From an uncultured Mycoplasmatota bacterium (lineage in GTDB: Bacteria > Bacillota_I > Bacilli_A > RF39 > UBA660), in assembly GCA_900543825.1 (NCBI GenBank), contig UQSR01000001.1, positions 1-64,000 of the forward strand: 64,000 bases of DNA. The letters are read 5' to 3'. This document shows, one piece after another, positions 58,555 through 64,000 of this stretch. Each line of letters begins with the position of its first letter. Positions within the stretch are counted from its first letter, which is position 1. The notes below the pieces were generated by a model that worked only from the letters and a program-made list of their open reading frames with translations, did not search any database and was not told where the DNA came from. A program made the position numbers and the translations under genes.

Positions 58555-59968
58555 ATATATTCCAGTTATTGGTCTTGAAGTTCATTGTGAACTTAAGAGT
58601 AATAGTAAAAATTTTAGTAGTGCTAAAAATGGGACAGGCGAAGTTAATACTAATTTGTCTGTAGTAGATATTGGTTATCCTGGTATTCTTCCTGTTGTTA
58701 ATAAAGAGGCTGTTAAAAAGAGCATCATGGTTGCTTTGGCTTTAAATTGTAGAGTACCTGAAAAACTTGTTTTTGATAGAAAGAATTATTATTATCCAGA
58801 TTTACCGAAGGGATATCAGATTACACAATTTGGTAATCCTATTGGTACCAATGGTTATGTTATGATTAATGTTGATGGAGTAGAGAAAAAAATTACTATT
58901 CATGATACGCATTTGGAAGAGGATACGGCGAATATGGATCATTTGAGTACTTATTCCTTAATTGATTATAATAGGGCAGGAGTCCCACTTCTTGAGACCG
59001 TTACTGAACCTTGTATTGGTTCTTCGAAAGAAGCTATTGCCTACTTAGAGACACTTAGAAATATATTTTTATATTTAGATGTTAGTGATGCAAGGGCGGA
59101 TCTTGGCCAGATAAGAGTAGATGTTAATGTTTCAATGAAGAAAGAAGATGATGATAAACTCGGTACAAGAGTAGAAATGAAGAACATTAATTCTTTTTCT
59201 ACTGTTAAAGAAGTTATTGAAGTTGAAATTAAAAGACAAACAGAAATACTTGAAGCTGGTGGAGTTATTGAACAGGAAACTAGGAGATATGATGAAGTTA
59301 ATAAAACGACAGTTTTTATGAGAGGTAAAAGTGATGCTATTGATTATAAGTATTATACTGAGCCTAATATTCCTCCTATTAGATTAAGAGAAGAATTTAT
59401 TAATGATATTAAAAATAATATGCCTGTTCTTGAATATGAGAGAAAGTTAAAATATATAAATGAATATGGTATTGGTAATGTTGATGCTAGTACTTTAACT
59501 AAGGATAAGAAACTATCTGATTATTTTGATAATATTGTTAGTTATGGTTCTAATCCTAAAGAGACTGCTAATATTATAGTAGGATTTTTACTTGGATATT
59601 TGAATAAGAATTTTATGACTATTAGTGATATTGATATTAGTAGTAAAGACTTTAGTGATATTATTAAGATGATGAGTGATGGAAAGATATCTAATAAACA
59701 GGTTAAAGATATTTTTACTAAGGCTTTAGATGAGAATAAGAATATTTTAGATGTGGCTAAGTCTATTGGTACTCAAATTAGTGATAAGGAAGAGATAAGA
59801 AGAATTGTTAATGAAGTGTTTAATGATAATCCTAAAGTTATTGATGATTATAAAGCCGGTAAAAATGTTAATGGATTTATTATGGGACTTATTATGAAGA
59901 AAACTTCTGGTAAGGTTAATCCAGGTGTTACTAATATGGTACTTAATGAAGAACTAAAAAAATTATAG
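58547..59968 (+). CDS. gatB: Aspartyl/glutamyl-tRNA amidotransferase subunit B
   Basis: 473 residues. YIPVIGLEVHCELKS, FDRKNYYYPDLPKGYQITQ, the kinase-like cradle with HLEEDTANM, RADLGQIRVDVNVS and the C-terminal YqeY-like tail (NPGVTNMVLNEEL). GatB phosphorylates and amidates Glu on tRNA(Gln). ATG 58547 lies inside the end of gatA with GGTGG before it. Terminator overlaps the last codons. Confidence 0.97.
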   Translation: MSKYIPVIGLEVHCELKSNSKNFSSAKNGTGEVNTNLSVVDIGYPGILPVVNKEAVKKSIMVALALNCRVPEKLVFDRKNYYYPDLPKGYQITQFGNPIGTNGYVMINVDGVEKKITIHDTHLEEDTANMDHLSTYSLIDYNRAGVPLLETVTEPCIGSSKEAIAYLETLRNIFLYLDVSDARADLGQIRVDVNVSMKKEDDDKLGTRVEMKNINSFSTVKEVIEVEIKRQTEILEAGGVIEQETRRYDEVNKTTVFMRGKSDAIDYKYYTEPNIPPIRLREEFINDIKNNMPVLEYERKLKYINEYGIGNVDASTLTKDKKLSDYFDNIVSYGSNPKETANIIVGFLLGYLNKNFMTISDIDISSKDFSDIIKMMSDGKISNKQVKDIFTKALDENKNILDVAKSIGTQISDKEEIRRIVNEVFNDNPKVIDDYKAGKNVNGFIMGLIMKKTSGKVNPGVTNMVLNEELKKL

Positions 59969-59973
59969 TTCTT
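59949..59973 (+). terminator. Terminator after gatB
   Basis: AAGAACTA (59949-59956) / TAGTTCTT (59966-59973), followed by T5. Confidence 0.75.
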
Positions 59974-60043
59974 TTTTTCTTTGTATTTCTTTTTTATTTA
60001 TTTTATGATAGAATATTATTAGAATATGGATAAGGAGTTAGTT

Positions 60044-61264
60044 ATGAAAAATAAGTATGTTAAAATTTTCTTTACTTTTATTATTGGTATTGTTTGTTTA
60101 TTTGGGATTAATTATGTTGATGCCAAAACAGTAGCAATGGGAATTAAAAGTAATAAGACTACAGTTGAACCAGGAGATACAATTAGAATTGATTTACCTG
60201 TGTTATGTGTAGCTAAAGGAACTAATGTTAGTAAAATTGATACTGGTTTTGAATATGATTCAAATGCTTTAACCGCTACGGAAGTTAAGAACGTTAAATA
60301 TTTTAATGGTTGGAAAAATGTTAAGGATAATTTAGATGATAAAAATGGTAGTTTTGTGATTAGTCTTAAAGCTGATTCTTCTAAAAATTATATTAACTCT
60401 GATAATGCTTCTGGTGATTGTGGTGATGATACTTATGTTACTTTGGTATCTGGGTATGAATTTAAAGTTAAAGATGTTGCTAATCAAAAAACTACTATTT
60501 GGGTTTTACAAGATGGGGAGAGAAGTACTTCTATTGATATTAATATTTATAAGACTAATGATAATAATAATTTAAAAGAGTTGAATATTGAAGGTGTAGA
60601 GATTGAACCTAAATTTTCTCCAAATGTAACTAGTTATGAAGCTGAAGTGGATTATGATAAAGAAAAGGTTGTTATTAGTGCTGTTTGTGATGGTGATAAT
60701 TGTAGTGTGTCTAATGCTGGTGAAAAGGAATTACAAGTTGGAGAAAATAGATTTGAAATAGTTGTTACTGCTGAAAATGGTAGTAGAAAGAAATATAATA
60801 TATTTATTAATAGGAAAGAGGCTTCTTCTGATACTACTTTATCATCTTTAAAAATTAAAGATTCTAATGGTAATAATGTTGCTATTGGTTTTAAGAGTGA
60901 TAAACGTAGTTATGATGTTAATGTTAATAATGATATTTTATTTGTAGAGTTTGATGCAAAGTGTAATGGTGCTAATTGTAAAATAGATGATATAGATACT
61001 AAGAAGTTAAATGTTGGAAATAATAGTTTTAAAATTAAGGTTACTGCTGAAGATGGTACTACTGGGGAATATAAGATTAATATTATTAGAGAAAAGAAAA
61101 AGAGTATTATTCCTTATATAATTGGTGGAATTATATTGGCTCTTCTTATTGCTCTTGGAATTGTATTCTTTATAAGAAGAAATAAAGATAAGAAGGCAAA
61201 ACGTACTAATGTTGAACCTATTGATATTCCTGAAGATAATTTTGATATTAATAATTTGCAATAA
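60044..61264 (+). CDS. Surface protein with cohesin-like and cadherin-like beta-sandwich domains
   Basis: About 406 residues. Signal peptide (1-27, ending VDA), a cohesin-like beta domain (about 30-160, VEPGDTIRIDLPV), two cadherin-like beta-sandwich repeats (about 175-255 and 260-345; SPNVTSYEAEV, LQVGENRFEIVVTAENGS, LNVGNNSFKIKVTAEDGT), a membrane helix (about 348-370) and a basic tail. Paired Cys (CDGDNC, CNGANC) occur in each repeat. Likely displayed on the cell surface; binding partner unknown. ATG 60044 follows AAGGAG. Confidence 0.85.
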   Translation: MKNKYVKIFFTFIIGIVCLFGINYVDAKTVAMGIKSNKTTVEPGDTIRIDLPVLCVAKGTNVSKIDTGFEYDSNALTATEVKNVKYFNGWKNVKDNLDDKNGSFVISLKADSSKNYINSDNASGDCGDDTYVTLVSGYEFKVKDVANQKTTIWVLQDGERSTSIDINIYKTNDNNNLKELNIEGVEIEPKFSPNVTSYEAEVDYDKEKVVISAVCDGDNCSVSNAGEKELQVGENRFEIVVTAENGSRKKYNIFINRKEASSDTTLSSLKIKDSNGNNVAIGFKSDKRSYDVNVNNDILFVEFDAKCNGANCKIDDIDTKKLNVGNNSFKIKVTAEDGTTGEYKINIIREKKKSIIPYIIGGIILALLIALGIVFFIRRNKDKKAKRTNVEPIDIPEDNFDINNLQ

Positions 61265-61270
61265 TTATTT

Positions 61271-61299
61271 AAAGATACTGGTATAAAACTGGTATCTTT
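61271..61299 (+). terminator. Terminator after the surface protein gene
   Basis: AAAGATAC (61271-61278) / GTATCTTT (61292-61299) with a 13-base loop, followed by T-rich sequence. Confidence 0.6.
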
Positions 61300-61342
61300 T
61301 TATATATTTTGCATAAAATATTAAAAAAGTTGAAAAAAGTAC

Positions 61343-61371
61343 TTGATTATTTAAAAAAATTATTATATAAT
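61343..61371 (+). promoter_or_regulatory. Promoter of tRNA-Asn
   Basis: TTGATT (61343-61348), 17-bp spacer, TATAAT (61366-61371), ending 22 bases before the tRNA. Confidence 0.75.
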
Positions 61372-61393
61372 TAAGAAGTCTTGTGGATGTATT

Positions 61394-61469
61394 GGCCAAT
61401 TAGCTCAGTTGGTAGAGCACTCGGCTGTTAACCGATAGGTCGTAGGTTCGAGCCCTACATTGGCCGCCA
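61394..61469 (+). tRNA. tRNA-Asn (anticodon GUU)
   Basis: Complete cloverleaf: acceptor GGCCAAT/ATTGGCC, D-arm GCTCAGTTGGTAGAGC, anticodon loop CTGTTAA (GTT at 61427-61429), T-loop TTCGAGC, encoded CCA (61467-61469). Confidence 0.97.
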
Positions 61470-61479
61470 TATGATTATT

Positions 61480-61499
61480 AAACTCTCATATGAGAGTTT
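61480..61499 (+). terminator. Terminator of tRNA-Asn
   Basis: AAACTCTC (61480-61487) / GAGAGTTT (61492-61499), loop ATAT, followed by T-run. Confidence 0.8.
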
Positions 61500-61533
61500 T
61501 TTTGTTGTAATAATAAAAAATGTTATTTTATTA

Positions 61534-61563
61534 TTGACAAATATGTATAATATATGATATATT
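61534..61563 (+). promoter_or_regulatory. Promoter of secE-nusG
   Basis: TTGACA (61534-61539), 18-bp spacer, TATATT (61558-61563). A second TATAAT at 61546 is too close to this -35. Confidence 0.55.
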
Positions 61564-61609
61564 TATGTCAGCCGATAGGTGTTTTTATTTTAATCAATTA
61601 GGAGGATTT

Positions 61610-61786
61610 ATGAGTAAGATTGCTGATTATTTTAAAGGTGTAAAAAAGGAAGCTGCTAGAATTAAATGGACTAGTAAAAAGGATTTATTAAAATATTCTA
61701 TATCTACTATTAGTTTTATGTTATTTTTTGGTGTTTTCTTTTATTTAATTGATATGCTTGTAGCATTATTAAGGAGTGGTTTATAA
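61610..61786 (+). CDS. secE: Preprotein translocase subunit SecE
   Basis: 58 residues with a single C-terminal membrane helix and the amphipathic GVKKEAARIKWTSKKDLLKYS segment typical of short Gram-positive SecE. Part of the SecYEG channel. ATG 61610 follows AGGAGG; an upstream start would add non-conserved residues. One-base overlap with nusG. Confidence 0.93.
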   Translation: MSKIADYFKGVKKEAARIKWTSKKDLLKYSISTISFMLFFGVFFYLIDMLVALLRSGL

Positions 61787-62322
61787 TGAAAAAGGAATGG
61801 TATGTTGTAAATACTGTTAGTGGACACGAATATAAAGTAAAAGAAAAGCTTGAAATGAAGATTAACTCTAGGGATTTACAAGAAAATATATTTAGAGTTA
61901 TTGTTCCTGAACAGAAAGAAATTGAATATAAGAATGGTGTAAAGAAAGAAAGAATTAAGAAGATGTTTCCTGGTTATGTGCTTGTAGAGATGGTTATGAG
62001 TGATGAAGCTTGGTACATTGTTAGAAATACACAGGGTGTAACTGGATTTATTGGATCTTCTGGTAAAGGTGCTAAACCTATTCCATTACTTCCACAGGAA
62101 GTTGATCGTATTCTTAATAGTATGGGTATGAGTAGAGTGGATGTTAGTAAAGATCTTAAAGAAGGTGCTAAGGTTAAGATTATTTCTGGACCATTTAAAG
62201 ATATGATGGCTAAAATTGATTCTGTTGATTTGAAAGAACAAAAACTTACTGTATTAGTAGATTTGTTTGGTCAAGAGACTTCAGTTGAGGTTGATATGCA
62301 AGAAGTAGAAACTTTAGGATAA
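61786..62322 (+). CDS. nusG: Transcription termination/antitermination factor NusG
   Basis: 178 residues: NGN domain (KKEWYVVNTVSGHEYKVKEKLE, MFPGYVLVEM, VRNTQGVTGFIGS) and a C-terminal KOW domain (EGAKVKIISGPFKDMMAKID). It binds RNA polymerase and couples transcription to other processes. Standard secE-nusG-rplK order. Confidence 0.97.
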   Translation: MKKEWYVVNTVSGHEYKVKEKLEMKINSRDLQENIFRVIVPEQKEIEYKNGVKKERIKKMFPGYVLVEMVMSDEAWYIVRNTQGVTGFIGSSGKGAKPIPLLPQEVDRILNSMGMSRVDVSKDLKEGAKVKIISGPFKDMMAKIDSVDLKEQKLTVLVDLFGQETSVEVDMQEVETLG

Positions 62323-62377
62323 TTTTTAAATAAAAATGCTTATATTGTTAAAACTTTAATAAAAATAAAAAAAATAG

Positions 62378-62406
62378 TTGTATTTTGTGTGAAAGTGTGA
62401 TATCAT
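62378..62406 (+). promoter_or_regulatory. Promoter of rplK-rplA
   Basis: TTGTAT (62378-62383), 17-bp spacer, TGA-TATCAT (-10 at 62401-62406). Confidence 0.65.
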
Positions 62407-62410
62407 TATC

Positions 62411-62500
62411 GGTGCGAGACATATTATTATGTTAGTAAGTGGAAGGCGGACGGCTGATAGGACCACACGCGAAAAAGAAATTTTAATAGGAGGTGTTTTT
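62411..62500 (+). promoter_or_regulatory. rplK mRNA leader, possible L1-binding site
   Basis: A small hairpin ACATA/TATGT (62419-62432) is followed by GTGGAAGG...GACCAC (GTGG 62439-62442, CCAC 62463-62466). The GTGGAAGG motif recurs before rplA and resembles the L1-binding stem by which L1 represses L11-L1 translation. AGGAGG lies at the end. Confidence 0.5.
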
Positions 62501-62501
62501 C

Positions 62502-62924
62502 GTGGCTAAGAAAGAAGTTACTAAAATAATTAAATTACAAATTCCAGCAGGAAAAGCAACACCAGCTCCTCCAGTAGGAACTGTACTTGGACCAGCAGGA
62601 ATTAATTTACAAGAATTTTGTACTAAATTTAATGATGCATCTAGAGATAAGATGGGAGATATATTACCAGTTGAAATTACTATTTATGAAGATAGAAGTT
62701 TTGATCTTGTACTTAAAACTCCACCTGCTGCATTTTTACTTAAGAAAGCTGCTGGTATTAAATCTGGATCTAGTAAAGGTGAAGTTGTTGCAACTTTATC
62801 AAAAGATAAACTTAGAGAAATCGCTGAAACTAAGTTACCTGATTTAAATGCTTATACAGTAGAAGAAGCTATGAAAATAGTTGAAGGTACTGCCCGTAAC
62901 ATGGGAATTAAAATAGAAGATTAA
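62502..62924 (+). CDS. rplK: 50S ribosomal protein L11
   Basis: 140 residues. KLQIPAGKATPAPPVGTVLGPAGINLQEFCTKFN is the N-terminal signature; the C-terminal domain binds the GTPase-associated region of 23S rRNA. GTG 62502 is chosen because AGGAGGTG lies nine bases upstream and VAKKEVT is the usual N-terminus. Confidence 0.97.
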   Translation: MAKKEVTKIIKLQIPAGKATPAPPVGTVLGPAGINLQEFCTKFNDASRDKMGDILPVEITIYEDRSFDLVLKTPPAAFLLKKAAGIKSGSSKGEVVATLSKDKLREIAETKLPDLNAYTVEEAMKIVEGTARNMGIKIED

Positions 62925-62935
62925 TTATAATATGT

Positions 62936-63000
62936 CATATAGGTTTTTATACCTATGTGGAAGGATACTCTAGTCCGCAATTACCACATAAGGAGGGAAG
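62936..63000 (+). promoter_or_regulatory. L1-type mRNA leader before rplA
   Basis: TATGTGG (62954-62960) / CCACATA (62984-62990) encloses AAGG and a small inner stem ending in TCCGC, matching the L1 leader pattern found between rplK and rplA in Firmicutes. It ends at the AAGGAGG ribosome-binding site. A separate short hairpin (ATAGGT/ACCTAT) precedes it. Confidence 0.65.
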
Positions 63001-63004
63001 ACGA

Positions 63005-63700
63005 ATGAAAAGAAGTAAAAGATATGTTTCTAATTTAGAAAAAGTCGAAAAGAATAAAGTATATTCTGTAGAAGAAGCTGTTAAATTAGTTAAAGAGACT
63101 TCTAATACTAAGTTTGATGGTACTGTTGAAGTTGCTATGAATTTAAACTTAGATACTAAAAAGAATGATCAACAATTAAGAGGAGCAGTTGTTTTACCTA
63201 ATGGTACTGGTAAAACTAAGAGAATATTAGTTCTTGCTAAAGGAGATCAAGCTAAGGCTGCTAAAGAGGCTGGCGCTGATTTTGTTGGAGATGTTGATAT
63301 GATTCAAAAAATCGAGAAAGAATCTTGGTTTGATTATGATGTTATCATTGCTACTCCAGAAATGATGCCACTTCTTGGTAAAATTGGTAAGTTACTTGGA
63401 CCTAAAGGTTTGATGCCAAACCCTAAAACTGGTACTGTAACTGTTGATACTGCTAAAGCTATAGAAGAAACTAAAAAAGGTAAAGTTAACTACAGAACTG
63501 ATAGTTTAGGAAATGTTCATGGAATTATTGGTAAAGTTAGTTTCGATGATGATAAATTAGTAGAAAATCTTAAAGCTTTTGTTGAAGCTATAATGAAAGT
63601 TAAGCCTTCAACAGTAAAGGGTGCTTATGTTAAGAATGTTAGTATTTCTTCAACAATGGGACCTGGTGTTAAAATTGATTTAAATTCATTTGACAAATAA
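63005..63700 (+). CDS. rplA: 50S ribosomal protein L1
   Basis: 231 residues. KRSKRYVSNLEKVEKNKVYSVEEAVKLVKE, LPNGTGKTKRILVLAKGDQAKAAKEAGADFVG and GPKGLMPNPKTGTV are diagnostic. L1 forms the mobile stalk of the large subunit and represses its own operon. ATG 63005 follows AAGGAGG. Its last codons contain the -35 of the next promoter. Confidence 0.97.
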   Translation: MKRSKRYVSNLEKVEKNKVYSVEEAVKLVKETSNTKFDGTVEVAMNLNLDTKKNDQQLRGAVVLPNGTGKTKRILVLAKGDQAKAAKEAGADFVGDVDMIQKIEKESWFDYDVIIATPEMMPLLGKIGKLLGPKGLMPNPKTGTVTVDTAKAIEETKKGKVNYRTDSLGNVHGIIGKVSFDDDKLVENLKAFVEAIMKVKPSTVKGAYVKNVSISSTMGPGVKIDLNSFDK

Positions 63701-63718
63701 TTTTATTTGATATATAAT
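63690..63718 (+). promoter_or_regulatory. Consensus promoter of rplJ
   Basis: TTGACA (63690-63695), 17-bp spacer, TATAAT (63713-63718): a perfect vegetative consensus with the -35 inside the last codons of rplA. Confidence 0.85.
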
Positions 63719-63724
63719 AAGTTT

Positions 63725-63850
63725 GTTTGAAAGAAATATTATGCCAAAGACAGTAAGGGCAATTAATGCTTGAAAATCTTACCGAGGAATAAAAAATATT
63801 AGTCTTTTTATCCCTCGAATAGAGGGATTTTATTATGGCATAGGAAAGGA
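63725..63850 (+). promoter_or_regulatory. L10 leader
   Basis: ATGCCA near 63740 pairs with TGGCAT near 63837, enclosing GACAGTAAGG...CTTACCGAGG and a 3' hairpin TCCCTC/GAGGGA. This matches the Firmicutes L10 leader, where L10(L12)4 binds to repress rplJL. Confidence 0.8.
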
Positions 63851-63858
63851 TTGATACT

Positions 63859-64000
63859 ATGGCAAATGCAAAGATTATTGAACAAAAGGCTTTAGTAGTT
63901 GATGAAATTAAGAATAAGTTCGAAAATGCTAAGTCAGTAGTTGTATTTGATCCTAGAGGTCTTAAGGTTTCAGAAGTTACTGAACTTAGAAGAGCTCTTA
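63859..64000 (+). CDS. rplJ: 50S ribosomal protein L10, 3' end outside window
   Basis: The first 47 codons are visible: MANAKIIEQKALVVDEIKNK, then SVVVFDPRGLKVSEVTELRRAL, the standard L10 N-terminus that binds 23S rRNA. AGGAAAGGA lies before the ATG. Cut by the end of the window. Located after rplK-rplA as usual. Confidence 0.93.
   Translation, partial: MANAKIIEQKALVVDEIKNKFENAKSVVVFDPRGLKVSEVTELRRAL

Noticed and set aside
1..64000. Mycoplasma-type reassignment of UGA to tryptophan
   Set aside because: Several genes stop at TGA (for example at 6798 and 21850), Trp is encoded by TGG, and RF2 is present with its SPF motif.
1..64000. CRISPR arrays, intact insertion sequences, rRNA genes, replication origin
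   Set aside because: No regularly spaced repeats, no transposase, no rRNA segments and no cluster of DnaA boxes beside dnaA/dnaN-type genes were seen.

Overview
The window is strongly AT-rich, densely packed, housekeeping chromosome from a low-GC Gram-positive bacterium. Gene content and order are those of Bacilli: prfB-yitT-ftsEX, rpsF-ssb-rpsR, rplI-dnaB, walJ-rlmH, rsmA-yabG-veg-spoVG-yabP-yabQ-divIC, ywiB-argS-rpoE, der-spoVIF-spoIVA-hup, gatCAB and secE-nusG-rplKAJ. Sequence style (AT-saturated codons, many small membrane or Asn-rich proteins) recalls uncultured gut Bacilli related to Mollicutes or Erysipelotrichia; this placement is inference. UGA is a normal stop: several genes end in TGA, and the RF2 gene is intact over the visible part with its SPF anticodon-like tripeptide.

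Layout. 1-4.8 kb: 3' end of prfB, two YitT-type membrane proteins, ftsE-ftsX and a histidine phosphatase. 4.8-12.2 kb: a small membrane protein, a structured intergenic element (E1), an arylsulfotransferase-like surface protein, dinB, a 667-residue protein of unknown function and tex. 12.3-13.1 kb: tRNA-Gly with an integrase remnant and an orphan ORF, the only clear mobile-element scar. 13.2-17.3 kb: ybaK-type deacylase, UV endonuclease uvsE, a heavy-metal exporter-like permease and two unknown proteins. 17.4-26.7 kb: ribosomal and replication genes followed by the sporulation-linked yabG-veg-spoVG-yabP-yabQ-divIC run. 26.7-31.9 kb (mostly minus strand): ftsH, tilS, and tyrS behind a tyrosine T-box. 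32-45.7 kb: prfA-prmC, a class A PBP, ywiB-argS-rpoE, two dehydratase-activase-like proteins, a second structured element (E2), an operon of two VUT/YhhQ-like membrane proteins plus an S24-type regulator, hup, and an AI-2E family transporter. 45.7-56.6 kb (minus strand): spoIVA, spoVIF, der, ysxC, an LCP protein, two HExxH proteins, RNA-modification enzymes, hsp20 and a small XRE regulator. 56.8-64 kb: gatCAB, a surface protein with cadherin-like domains, tRNA-Asn, secE-nusG and the L11-L1-L10 ribosomal genes with their mRNA leaders.

The cell probably forms, or recently formed, endospores. spoIVA, spoVIF, yabG, yabP, yabQ and spoVG are intact, and spoIVA and yabP are each preceded by a sigma-E-like promoter of identical geometry (KCATATT, 13 bp, CATAnTAT). 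Vegetative promoters are mostly extended -10 type (TGnTATAAT).

The most interesting undescribed signal is the pair E1 (5411-5489) and E2 (41801-41885). They are intergenic, about 36 kb apart, with the same three-hairpin layout. Five base pairs have changed in a compensatory way between them, while a terminal AACAGT...GAACTG block is conserved. No CRISPR array, intact insertion sequence or prophage was seen.
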